Source: Gallionella sp.
Lineage (GTDB): Bacteria > Pseudomonadota > Gammaproteobacteria > Burkholderiales > Gallionellaceae
Assembly: GCA_029850565.1 (NCBI GenBank)
Contig: JARCRR010000002.1
Location: 1-13,943, forward strand
Length of the DNA: 13,943 nucleotides
Reading direction: 5' to 3'
Shown here: positions 1 through 7,778 of the stretch, piece by piece
Layout: each line of letters opens with the position of its first letter
Position numbering within the stretch: the first letter of the stretch is position 1
Position numbers and translations under genes: made by a program
Notes under the pieces: model-generated
Database searches by the model: none
The model's input: only the letters and a program-made list of their open reading frames with translations
Told to the model about the DNA's origin: nothing

Positions 1-479
1 GGTGCGGTGAAGGTGGTGGGGACGAACTCGCTGAAGCGGTTCGCCGAGAAAGCAGGCACCCAAGTCGTGATGGCGACAGGAAAAGCCGCTTGCACGAACG
101 CACGGCCGACTAAGGCTGGGTTGAACGGGTTGTGACCAAGACCGCCGAACATCGCCTTGCCGATGGCGATAGCGACGAAACCCGCCACGATACCCATCCA
201 CAGCGGGAAGGCGGGGGGCAGGGTCAGTCCCAGCAAGATGCCGGTGATGGCCGCGCTCCAATCACCCAAGGTGTTCGCATTGCGGTTGAGCAGACGTTCG
301 GTAGCGAGGCAGGTGGCGGTGACCGTGAGCAACAAGGCCAATGCCGACAAGCCGTATTGCCACACGGAAAAGCCGCAGATGGGCAACATGGAATACACCA
401 CGTTACGCATGATGGTGGGTACGCTGTGTCCGCTGTGCTGATGGGGGGCGGCGCGTAGCTCGATACGATGTTTGCTCAC
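1..479 (-). CDS. rnfD: Rnf electron transport complex subunit D (partial, C-terminus off window)
   Basis: Integral membrane subunit of the ion-translocating ferredoxin:NAD oxidoreductase (Rnf/Rsx), related to NqrB; family members carry FMN covalently bound to a Thr. About 159 N-terminal residues are visible. They show hydrophobic membrane segments (around residues 25-58, 75-90 and 92-108) and the RnfD/NqrB-like stretches DWSAAITGILLGLTLPP and FGGLGHNPFNPALVGRAF. The flavin-attachment Thr motif would lie beyond the window edge and cannot be checked. The start is GTG at 479-477, overlapping the rnfC stop by 4 nt (GTGA). A GGGAGAAGG Shine-Dalgarno sequence lies inside the rnfC 3' end at 484-492. 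This overlap implies translational coupling to rnfC. Confident as RnfD from both sequence and position after rnfC. Confidence 0.9.
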   Translation of the reverse strand, partial: MSKHRIELRAAPHQHSGHSVPTIMRNVVYSMLPICGFSVWQYGLSALALLLTVTATCLATERLLNRNANTLGDWSAAITGILLGLTLPPAFPLWMGIVAGFVAIAIGKAMFGGLGHNPFNPALVGRAFVQAAFPVAITTWVPAFSANRFSEFVPTTFTA

Positions 480-1819
480 GTCACCTTCTCCCGGTTCTTA
501 AGAAAGTACTTGGCGACACGAAATTGTTGCACCAGGGGAATATGTGAGGGACACACATAGCTGCAACAGCCGCATTCAAAACACTCGCCAAGCATAAACT
601 GCTCTGCCATCACGTCGTACTCGCGTTTGGCAGCCAACAAACCCATTTGTGTGGGATTCAATTTCTTCGGACAGGCGTTGACGCACTCTCCGCAATGGAT
701 GCATGGGTAGATCTGCGGAGGTACGGCATCCTTCTTGCCGAAAGCCAGCACACCGCATACGCCTTTGGTGATGGGCACATCGACGGAGGGGATGGTAGTT
801 CCCATCATGGGCCCACCCAGAATGACCTCGCTCGCGGTGCTGCGGGCGCCTACATATTCGAGCAGGAAGCGCAGCGGTGTGCCCAGCGGCACGATGTAGT
901 TGCCGGGGCGTTCCACCGAGGGACCGGCGATGGTGACGATGCGCTCGGTCATGCCTTCGCCCAGCGGTAGCAGTCTGCCCATGTAGGCCAGCGTCATCAC
1001 GTTGTTCATCACTACGCCGACGGAAGAGCTGCGTTTGCCAGCGGGCACTTCACGCCCGAGCAGCGCGGTGATGAGTGTCTCGGCAGCGCCTTGTGGATAT
1101 TTGGTCTCCACGACTTTGACCGTTACCGAACCATCGGCAGGCAGCGCGGCTTCCAATGCGGCGACCGCATCCATCTTGTTGTCTTCCACGCCGATGATGG
1201 CACGCGGTGCACCGCACACGCGGCGTGCGTACTTGATGCCTTCCATGATGTCTTTGGCATGTTCCACCATGACGCGATGGTCGCAGGTGAGGAAAGGTTC
1301 GCACTCCGCACCGTTGACGATGATGGTGTCTATGGTGCAGCCGTTGGGCGGGATCAGCTTGGCGTGTGTGGGGAAGGTGGCGCCGCCTTTGCCAGCCACA
1401 CCGATCTCTTGCATCACCAAAGCGAGTTCACGGCCGCCCATGTTTTCGAGATGGTGCGGATAACGCACCTGTACTTCTTGCGTATCGGCTTCATACACGC
1501 GGATGACGATGCACATCTCCATCTCACCGTTGTCCGACGGCATGGGTTCCAACGCTTCGACGATGCCCGTCGCGGGCGCATGGATGGGTAACGAGAACAG
1601 ACCATCCGGCCTGGCGATGAGCTGCCCGCGCAACACCTCCTGCCCTACTTGCACGATGGCGATCGCGGGCTTGCCGATGTGCTGTTCCAGCGACACATAC
1701 AGCTTGGGTGCGAACGGGAAGCGACGGATGGGCAGGTGCCCGGTCTCTTTGTGATAGACCGGGTGTATGCCGTGATCGAAGGTCGGCGTGCGGTGGAAGA
1801 AAGGAAGCCGCATGTTCAT
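476..1819 (-). CDS. rnfC: Rnf electron transport complex subunit C
   Basis: Peripheral Rnf subunit, the NADH/FMN- and iron-sulfur-containing entry or exit point for electrons, related to the Nqo1/NuoF fold. The 447 aa length matches the short RnfC form without the long Ala/Lys-rich C-terminal tail of the E. coli RsxC type. Visible: an N-terminal barrel-sandwich region (about 30-110), the nucleotide/flavin motif GKGGATFP at 143-150, NGAECEP at 169-175, and two [4Fe-4S] motifs, C373/C376/C379/C383-P and C413/C416/C419/C423-P. The ATG at 1819 begins one base after the oxidoreductase stop, with only a weak TTGAG upstream. Translation is therefore probably coupled to the upstream gene; a second in-frame ATG lies at 1813. 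The downstream neighbour rnfD overlaps its stop codon. Confidence 0.95.
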   Translation of the reverse strand: MNMRLPFFHRTPTFDHGIHPVYHKETGHLPIRRFPFAPKLYVSLEQHIGKPAIAIVQVGQEVLRGQLIARPDGLFSLPIHAPATGIVEALEPMPSDNGEMEMCIVIRVYEADTQEVQVRYPHHLENMGGRELALVMQEIGVAGKGGATFPTHAKLIPPNGCTIDTIIVNGAECEPFLTCDHRVMVEHAKDIMEGIKYARRVCGAPRAIIGVEDNKMDAVAALEAALPADGSVTVKVVETKYPQGAAETLITALLGREVPAGKRSSSVGVVMNNVMTLAYMGRLLPLGEGMTERIVTIAGPSVERPGNYIVPLGTPLRFLLEYVGARSTASEVILGGPMMGTTIPSVDVPITKGVCGVLAFGKKDAVPPQIYPCIHCGECVNACPKKLNPTQMGLLAAKREYDVMAEQFMLGECFECGCCSYVCPSHIPLVQQFRVAKYFLKNREKVT

Positions 1820-1820
1820 C

Positions 1821-4800
1821 TCAATTGAATTTCGCCGCGCGCGCCTTCAGTTTGTCGAGGTTGGCTTCGCCGCTGTTCCAAGGCGTGCCCGGATGAATGA
1901 TGCCAGCCGTGCATTTCTCCGCAGCTTTAACGATGTCAAGGAAACTACCCGCTTTCGGATTGATGATGACTGCTTTCTTTTGATCATTGTAGGCAAATAT
2001 CTTGGGGTTGATGTTCATGCACTCGTCACATGCGGTGCACTCCGGGGTGTCGATGAACACCGCTTCGTAATCGGCTGCATTCGAGGCGGCAGTGACAGCG
2101 ACCGTGGTGGGTGAACTCGGTGCGGAGCCGCTCACGCCAGAGGACAGCATCTGGATGAGTTCCTGACGCACGCGATTGGCGATGGCTTCTTCGTTGCTGC
2201 TAGTACGACCAACCCCTGCCACGTCTTTCAGTTGCTTCCAGAATTGCATGCGCTCTTCGCACGACAGCACCAACTCTTTCGACACCAACACGCGCATCAG
2301 ATGGTTCTTCTTGTCCACCGACCAGATGAAGGGGAACTTGCCGTCGCGTTCGTCTTCAGACAATTTCAAGAAATCGCCCAGCAGCACCATGTCGTCGTTC
2401 CATGTGTCTGCCGGTGCTTTTTTGAACTGCTTGGCGAAGCGGCCTTCGGTCAAAGCGAAGTCGGCGAAGGTCATCGGCAAGATCATCGACTGTTGATTTC
2501 CTGCCTCATCCTTGTACTCGAGCTTGTATTCCGGCCAATCGAAATCCAGTGAGGGATTGCCTTCCAAGGTGACGCACTCGGAGAAGGTGATGCCCGCATC
2601 AGGATCGAAACGGAACAGTGGGAAGGCGCGCGACTCGACCGCCATCTTGCTTTGTGCCACGGCGCTGTTGTCACCCACGCCATGCTCAGGCGGGCACACG
2701 GCGTAGACGTTGAACAGGGCTGGGCGGCGGCTGTTGAGGCCGTCGATGAAACCTTCCAGCATGTGGTTCACGTTGGCGAGCGAGCTTTGGTGGATGAACG
2801 CAGTGCGATGCGCCATACCGATGAGGCTGATCTCTTTGCGGCTCTCGCTCTTGCCGTGCTGGCTCGCGCCGTAGGGCGACATGTCCGCCACCTGGCCGAT
2901 GAATCCCGAGGTACATGCTTGGCCGCCGGTGTTGGAATACACCTGCGTATCCACGATGAATACTTTGATCGGCTTACCCGACATCAATGCGCGCGACAGG
3001 TTCTGGAAGCCGATGTCGAACATCGCGCCATCGCCACCCATCGCCACCACGGGTGGGCACAGATGGAATTCTTCGTCGCTCAGTTGTTCCCAATTGAAGT
3101 GGGCGAAGAACTTGTCGCTGTCTTCGGGAACGTAGCCGCCGGCCAATTCCATCTCGACCTGGCGCACGGCCTTGAAGCCTTCCACCATCTTCGCCATGTG
3201 TCCTTCGAACACGCCCATCGCCACCGAGGGCGAATCCTGGAACAGATGCGATGTCCACGGGAAGGGATAGGGGTTGAACGGATAGGTGGATGCCCACACC
3301 GAGGTGCAACCCGTGGAGTTGACGATGCCCATCTCGGCACGACCCTGCTTGGTCGGGCCTTCCACATAACGCCAGCGCAGGTCTTTCAACTTCTCCAGCA
3401 TCTGCGTCACGCGCTTCAGCCATTGCGGGTCGATCGGCTCGGCGGGATTGCGCGAAAGCAAGGTCTCGGTCAGTTTTGCGAGCGTCAGATCGCGTCCGCT
3501 GTAGTTCTGGATGGCCTGCATCAAGCCATCGGTATCGGCCAGATTGACCGTGCTGCCGAGGCGCAGGCGGATGTGGTTCTCCAGACCCGCGATGAGCGTA
3601 TCCAATTTGCCCACGTACTTCTTCACGCGCGGCTGCATCAACGCGGTGACGGTAGAGGTGAACAAGTGGATGGCCCCCTTCTCACCGCAACCCAGACAGG
3701 CGCCGTCGCCGCTCGCCATTGCTTGGTAGTTGTGTTTGTCCAACAACAACGTCTCCAGCGCGCCGACCTTCTCGTCCAGATCATCGATGCGGCTGAATTG
3801 GGGAGGCGTCGTTGGCAGGTCCAGCCACACGTTCCAGTCGTCGCGCAGTGTCTGGATGGCTTCGTTGGTCTGAGTCACCATCTTCAGCGCGTTGTCGCCG
3901 CACACATCCACGCAGATGGCGCATCCCTTGCAGGTGTAGGGGTTGATGGTGATGGAGAACAAGCCGCCGCTGCCTTTTTCTTTCTTCTCTTTTTGTGTCC
4001 AGTACGGTTTGGTGGTGGCGAACTTGAAGTTGCCGATACCGTCGCGTAGCAGGTTCAGTTCGACCTCCAAGCGCGCACGCTCGTCACCCGCCGTCGTGTC
4101 TTCAGCGAAGGCTTCGGTGATGGCGTTCGCCAACAGGGTGCGCACATCCAATCCGTCCTTATCCAAAGAGGCGCGCAACTTCTTCTCGATGGTGCGGCTG
4201 AATTTGCGCAGGAAGCGCGTGGGGCGTCCGCCGATTTCGATCTTCTGGATCACGCTGTTGAGTACGTCGCCCGGTGTGGAGACCAAGCCGGGGATGGCGC
4301 TGTCCGGACATTGGGTGTAGCACTCGCCGCAGGCGGTGCAGTTCTCCGCAATCCATTCCGGGTACTCGAAACGCACACCGGTCATGTCGCGATACACGCC
4401 GGTGACGGCGGGTACGACCGACATGCCGATGAAGGGGTCGACCAGATTGTCCGATCCTTGGCCCTTCATGTAGAAGCTGCCGGTCTGCTCCCAGAAGCGA
4501 TGGATATCGGACTGGCCGCCGTTGCCCTCGGGCAGGTTCTTGAGCATCACAGGGATGGACGGTGCGGCTTTGAGTTCTCCCTTGGCGCGTTGGCCGACCT
4601 TCATCTGCTCCGGTTTGATCTCGAACAACTCTTCGTAGCCGCGACGCACCACGCGCAGGTTGTCGTCGACGATGCGCTTGCCCTTTTTGCCGAACTTGGA
4701 TTCGAGCTGGTTCTCGATGGCTTTGAACAGTGTTTCTTCGCTCAAGCCCGCGCGGTCTTTCACATCGGAGGCGTGGAAGAACGCGCCCTGGAAGGCATTG

Positions 4801-6740
4801 CCCTGCATGCGCAGTTGCAGGTCCGGGTTGCTCGACTCGGCGCGCGCGATCTTGAACGCGTCGAGGTAATGCACGCGTATCTTGTGATCGACGATGTATT
4901 GCTGGGTACGCATGGGGAAGGTCTGCCATACGGCCTCGGGGCTATCCAGATTGCTCTGGATGATGAACACGCCGCCGTCATTCAGACCTTCCAATGCGTT
5001 GGTGTGCAGGAACACCTGAGGGTCGGGCGACATCACGACGTCCACACGCGTGTATTCGCAGTTGATGCGGATAGGTTCCGGCGCGGCCGACAAGTAGTAA
5101 GTCGTGGGTTGGCCTTTCTTTTCGGAGCCGTATTTCGGGTTGGCCTTGATGTCCCAGCCCAGCAGTTCGAACAAGGTCATCGCCAAGTTCTTGCCCGTGG
5201 TCACCGCACCCCAGCCGCCGATGGAGTGCATACGCACGGCGATGGCGCCTTTGGGTAACAGGTTGGGGTTCTCGGTGCCGCGCAGCGCCATGCCCTTGAT
5301 GCCGGGGTAGGCCGCTTGCAACTCTTGTTGGCGTATCTCTTGTTTCGGATTGGCGGATTCGTCGCGCACGAAATCGACGGACAGGTAGTAGAACTTGCGG
5401 CGGGTCGCGCCCGGCAACATGTTCTCGACAGCGGCGATCAAGCCCTCGGGTTGCAGGTCGCGTGAACCCAGACCGTAGCAGCCGGAGTACAAGGTCGGCA
5501 TGTCTTTGGCGTGTTCGTATTTTGCGTAGTCTGCATAGCATTCTTCACGTGCGTTCTCGGCGCATTTTGAAATGGTCGAGCGCACTTCGCGCATCAGCGG
5601 CAGATCTTCCGACAGTGGTTGGTCGGTACGTTCCAATACGGCCACGCCCTTCTTGCCTTTGAGTACGTGACCCAACAGGTCGCCGGGGAAGGGGCGATAC
5701 ATGGTGATGTTGACCACGCCGACTTTGATCTTGCGGTTGTCGCGCAACCAGTCCGCTACGGCGGCGGCCTGCACCGTCATGCTGCCCTGGCCGAGGATGA
5801 GGTAGTCGGCATCGTCGCAGCGATAGGTGTCGATGCGGTTGTAGTCGCGACCCGTCAACGCTTTGAACTCTGCAGCGCATTGGTCGAATAGCGCGGGAAT
5901 ATGTTCAAAGAAGTAGGGGCGTTGAGCGGCGACTGCTTGCATGTAGGCATCTTGGTTCTGTACCACGCCGGTCTGCATCGGATTGTCCACGTCCCAAGTC
6001 ATGGGCACGCGGCGACGCTTCGGTCCGTACAACATTTTCTGTGCAGGCGTGGGCGTGTCGATGATGTCATCCGCATCGCCCAGAAACTCGGCAATCAGTT
6101 CACGCTCCGGCACCAACATCGGTTCGATCAAGTGGGTGGTGAGGAATCCGTCCTGCGCCACCATCGCGGGCGTCAGTGCCAGCTCGGCGGTCTTGCGCGC
6201 GATCATGTTGAGGTCGGCCGCGCCTTGGCCGTTCTTGGCGAACACCTGGATGAAGCCGGTGTCGTCGGCGCAGTGGTAGTCGTCATGCGCGCAGTGCACA
6301 TTGAGGGAGGTCTTGGTGATGGCGCGGCAGCCCAGGTTCAGCACATAAGGCAGGCGCTTGCCGACGGCGGCGTACAAGGACTCGTGCATGAAAGCCAAGC
6401 CCTGCGAGGAGGTGAAGTTCACTGCACGGATACCCGTCATGGAGAGACCGGCGGTGACACCTGCGGCAGCATGTTCCGATTCCGGCTCGACGAAGATGAG
6501 GGGTTTGCCTGCCGTGTTCAGATGGCCTTTGGCGACTTCCTCGGCCCAATATTCACCCATCTGAGTGGACGGCGTGATGGGGTAGGCGCCTGCACCCTGT
6601 GAGGCTTCGCGCTCCACCATGATGACGGCGGTGTTGCCGTCGATGGCATCGCGCACACCGGGGTATTTGTACTGCGTCTTCGCCGCATCAGCATCCGTTG
6701 CAGTTCCAAGGAATTTGAATTGTTTTAGTTTGTTTAACAT
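1821..6740 (-). CDS. nifJ: Giant 2-oxoacid (pyruvate):ferredoxin oxidoreductase with fused C-terminal ferredoxin domain
   Basis: Probably oxidises pyruvate or a related 2-oxoacid with CoA to acyl-CoA, CO2 and reduced ferredoxin, or runs in reverse; substrate not provable here. At 1639 aa it is far longer than usual single-chain PFOR/NifJ (about 1,170-1,200). Domain order: pyrimidine-side TPP domain (25-240, YPITPST at 53-59, VEPESEH at 84-90); domain II (about 255-460); gamma-like domain (about 480-655, HSIGGWG at 505-511, PKYGSEKKGQPT at 535-546); 2[4Fe-4S] domain with C801/804/807/811 and C937/940/943/947; catalytic TPP domain with GDG at 1236-1238 and VYSNTGGQ at 1267-1274. Proximal-cluster cysteines appear to be C1015, C1018, C1145 and C1349. 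A Ser/Ala/Thr-rich linker (about 1532-1556) leads to a ferredoxin-like domain with C1568/1571/1574 and C1610. ATG at 6740 has AAGGAG five bases upstream. It lies between rnfB (23 nt) and rnfC (1 nt). The gene symbol is by family, not by proven role in nitrogen fixation. Confidence 0.9.
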   Translation of the reverse strand: MLNKLKQFKFLGTATDADAAKTQYKYPGVRDAIDGNTAVIMVEREASQGAGAYPITPSTQMGEYWAEEVAKGHLNTAGKPLIFVEPESEHAAAGVTAGLSMTGIRAVNFTSSQGLAFMHESLYAAVGKRLPYVLNLGCRAITKTSLNVHCAHDDYHCADDTGFIQVFAKNGQGAADLNMIARKTAELALTPAMVAQDGFLTTHLIEPMLVPERELIAEFLGDADDIIDTPTPAQKMLYGPKRRRVPMTWDVDNPMQTGVVQNQDAYMQAVAAQRPYFFEHIPALFDQCAAEFKALTGRDYNRIDTYRCDDADYLILGQGSMTVQAAAVADWLRDNRKIKVGVVNITMYRPFPGDLLGHVLKGKKGVAVLERTDQPLSEDLPLMREVRSTISKCAENAREECYADYAKYEHAKDMPTLYSGCYGLGSRDLQPEGLIAAVENMLPGATRRKFYYLSVDFVRDESANPKQEIRQQELQAAYPGIKGMALRGTENPNLLPKGAIAVRMHSIGGWGAVTTGKNLAMTLFELLGWDIKANPKYGSEKKGQPTTYYLSAAPEPIRINCEYTRVDVVMSPDPQVFLHTNALEGLNDGGVFIIQSNLDSPEAVWQTFPMRTQQYIVDHKIRVHYLDAFKIARAESSNPDLQLRMQGNAFQGAFFHASDVKDRAGLSEETLFKAIENQLESKFGKKGKRIVDDNLRVVRRGYEELFEIKPEQMKVGQRAKGELKAAPSIPVMLKNLPEGNGGQSDIHRFWEQTGSFYMKGQGSDNLVDPFIGMSVVPAVTGVYRDMTGVRFEYPEWIAENCTACGECYTQCPDSAIPGLVSTPGDVLNSVIQKIEIGGRPTRFLRKFSRTIEKKLRASLDKDGLDVRTLLANAITEAFAEDTTAGDERARLEVELNLLRDGIGNFKFATTKPYWTQKEKKEKGSGGLFSITINPYTCKGCAICVDVCGDNALKMVTQTNEAIQTLRDDWNVWLDLPTTPPQFSRIDDLDEKVGALETLLLDKHNYQAMASGDGACLGCGEKGAIHLFTSTVTALMQPRVKKYVGKLDTLIAGLENHIRLRLGSTVNLADTDGLMQAIQNYSGRDLTLAKLTETLLSRNPAEPIDPQWLKRVTQMLEKLKDLRWRYVEGPTKQGRAEMGIVNSTGCTSVWASTYPFNPYPFPWTSHLFQDSPSVAMGVFEGHMAKMVEGFKAVRQVEMELAGGYVPEDSDKFFAHFNWEQLSDEEFHLCPPVVAMGGDGAMFDIGFQNLSRALMSGKPIKVFIVDTQVYSNTGGQACTSGFIGQVADMSPYGASQHGKSESRKEISLIGMAHRTAFIHQSSLANVNHMLEGFIDGLNSRRPALFNVYAVCPPEHGVGDNSAVAQSKMAVESRAFPLFRFDPDAGITFSECVTLEGNPSLDFDWPEYKLEYKDEAGNQQSMILPMTFADFALTEGRFAKQFKKAPADTWNDDMVLLGDFLKLSEDERDGKFPFIWSVDKKNHLMRVLVSKELVLSCEERMQFWKQLKDVAGVGRTSSNEEAIANRVRQELIQMLSSGVSGSAPSSPTTVAVTAASNAADYEAVFIDTPECTACDECMNINPKIFAYNDQKKAVIINPKAGSFLDIVKAAEKCTAGIIHPGTPWNSGEANLDKLKARAAKFN

Positions 6741-6743
6741 GAT

Positions 6744-6751
6744 CTCTCCTT
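6744..6751 (-). promoter_or_regulatory. Strong ribosome binding site for the oxidoreductase gene
   Basis: On the minus strand the sequence reads AAGGAGAG immediately before the ATG at 6740. The AAGGAG core is 5 nt from the start codon. It fixes the start of the 1639-aa protein and is the strongest Shine-Dalgarno sequence in this operon, in contrast with the weak site before rnfC. Confidence 0.75.
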
Positions 6752-6763
6752 AACGGGGGGCTT

Positions 6764-7642
6764 CTACGCCTCAGCGATAACAGGTAACGGTTCGATGCGG
6801 ATGATCTTCTTGGCGGATTTGCCTTTGCTGATGTTGCTTCCTTCCATCCACACGATGGCCCCTGTGGGACAACGCTCGATGGCTGCACGCTGTGCAGAAT
6901 CGTTCTTGCTGTAATCGATGACGGCGAGTTTGTTCTTGATGCTGATGAGGCCGGGCGCGGCGTCTACCACGCAACGCTCGCAGGCGGTGCAAGCCACTTC
7001 GCAGGCGGCTTCGGCGATGTCGCCCTCTGATTCGTTGCAGCAGGCCAGCCACAGTTTGTGCGATTCGACTTGCAGGGAGAACAGGCCTTTGGGGCATACA
7101 TCCACACAGTCGCCACAGGCGGTGCATTTGGCGGCATCCACCACGGGCAGGCTGAATCTGTCCATGGTGATGGCATCGAAGTCGCACACGTCGGCGCAGT
7201 CACCGATGCCGAGGCAGCCCCAAGTGCAGCTCTTGCCTCCTCCCGCGACGGCGGCGGCGGCGCAGGAATTAAGACCGTCGTAGTGCGCGCGCATCTTGGC
7301 GACGTGTCTGCCGCCGGCGCAGGCCAGCCGAGCGATGCGTTTCTCGACATCGCCCATAGAGATGCCCAGCATCTCGGCGATGGATAGATTCTGTGCGGGA
7401 GGATTGACGGTGCAGCGGGCGGGCTCGATGGAACCGTTGACGACTTGTTCGGCGAAGTTGCGACAACCCGCCGTGCCGCATGCGCCACAATTGGAATGCG
7501 GCAACATCTCTTCCACTTCATCGATGCGGGGATCTTCGAACACATACAGGCGTTTGCTGGCGACGGCCAGAAACAGCGCCAGCAGGACGCCAAGTCCGGC
7601 CATGAACGCAAAAGCAAAAAGAATGTTGTGCAGTGTTCCCAT
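6764..7642 (-). CDS. rnfB: Rnf electron transport complex subunit B, long multi-cluster form
   Basis: Membrane-anchored iron-sulfur subunit of Rnf that exchanges electrons with soluble ferredoxin. It has 292 aa, against roughly 190 in E. coli RsxB, so it belongs with the longer clostridial/deltaproteobacterial-type RnfB. Seen: one N-terminal membrane helix (about 5-27); the RnfB signature cluster C52/C55/C60/C77 (NCGACGTAGC); a pair of ferredoxin motifs with C139/C143/C149/C153 and C173/C176/C179/C183; and an extra C-terminal module with C214/C218/C221/C224 and C258-P. In that last module the second CxxCxxC set has become SKNDSAQRAAIERCP, so one of two expected clusters seems lost. Start chosen at the ATG at 7642, preceded by GGGGAG at 7652-7647; an in-frame TTG at 7660 is less likely. 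First gene of the operon; no rnfA lies upstream. Confidence 0.94.
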   Translation of the reverse strand: MGTLHNILFAFAFMAGLGVLLALFLAVASKRLYVFEDPRIDEVEEMLPHSNCGACGTAGCRNFAEQVVNGSIEPARCTVNPPAQNLSIAEMLGISMGDVEKRIARLACAGGRHVAKMRAHYDGLNSCAAAAVAGGGKSCTWGCLGIGDCADVCDFDAITMDRFSLPVVDAAKCTACGDCVDVCPKGLFSLQVESHKLWLACCNESEGDIAEAACEVACTACERCVVDAAPGLISIKNKLAVIDYSKNDSAQRAAIERCPTGAIVWMEGSNISKGKSAKKIIRIEPLPVIAEA

Positions 7643-7723
7643 GCTGCTCCCCGGTTGCAACGCTTGATGCCAACGGACTACTTATGTAGTTTTTTATTTT
7701 TTGCTTTTTTGTCTTGCGGCAAG

Positions 7724-7751
7724 ATTATTAAAGTTACTATCATTTGGGCAA
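7724..7751 (-). promoter_or_regulatory. Candidate sigma-70 promoter of the rnfB operon
   Basis: On the minus strand, TTGCCC (7751-7746, 4/6 to consensus) and AATAAT (7729-7724, 5/6) are separated by 16 nt. This would start transcription near 7717, giving a leader of about 75 nt that is A-rich and ends in the GGGGAG site before rnfB. The region is AT-rich, so chance matches are possible. The abutting inverted repeat just upstream of the -35 supports the placement. Confidence 0.45.
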
Positions 7752-7778
7752 TCAATAATTTCAATTTTCATTATTGAT
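7751..7778. promoter_or_regulatory. Perfect 9-bp inverted repeat, candidate LysR-type operator
   Basis: ATCAATAAT at 7751-7759 and its exact reverse complement ATTATTGAT at 7770-7778 are separated by 10 nt. The element is in the divergent region between rnfB and the LysR gene. It touches the -35 of the proposed rnfB promoter and is 22 nt upstream of the regulator's ATG. A site of this size and place would suit activation of the redox operon together with autorepression of the regulator. That it is bound by this LysR protein is inference. Confidence 0.5.

Noticed and set aside
2652..4049. Long plus-strand open frame (465 codons) opposite the oxidoreductase gene
   Set aside because: It is antisense to a clearly conserved protein and its translation is His/Gln/Val-rich without family motifs, as expected for a shadow frame in G+C-rich coding DNA. 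It also has no convincing ribosome site.
4311..5258. Plus-strand open frame of 315 codons opposite the oxidoreductase gene
   Set aside because: Shadow of a conserved coding region; no domain, no ribosome site and no sensible operon context.
1..7642. A nitrogen fixation island, suggested by the nifJ and rnf names
   Set aside because: No nitrogenase, cofactor or NifA genes and no TGT-N10-ACA activator site were seen. The names reflect protein families only, so the role stays open.
7654..7673. Sigma-54-like sequence on the minus strand upstream of rnfB (TTGGCAT ... TTGCA)
   Set aside because: The invariant GG and GC are separated by 11 nt instead of the required 10, and it lies very close to the rnfB start. 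A one-base spacing error normally abolishes sigma-54 promoters.
7677..7710. Short hairpin ACTAC-TTAT-GTAGT followed by T-runs on the plus strand, like a Rho-independent terminator
   Set aside because: The stem is only 5 bp with two G-C pairs, and no plus-strand gene ends there. It lies in the leader of the divergent operon, where AT-rich sequence gives such patterns by chance.
7742..7755. Possible FNR-type site ending in ATCAA
   Set aside because: Only the right half-site matches; the left half reads ATTTG instead of TTGAT.
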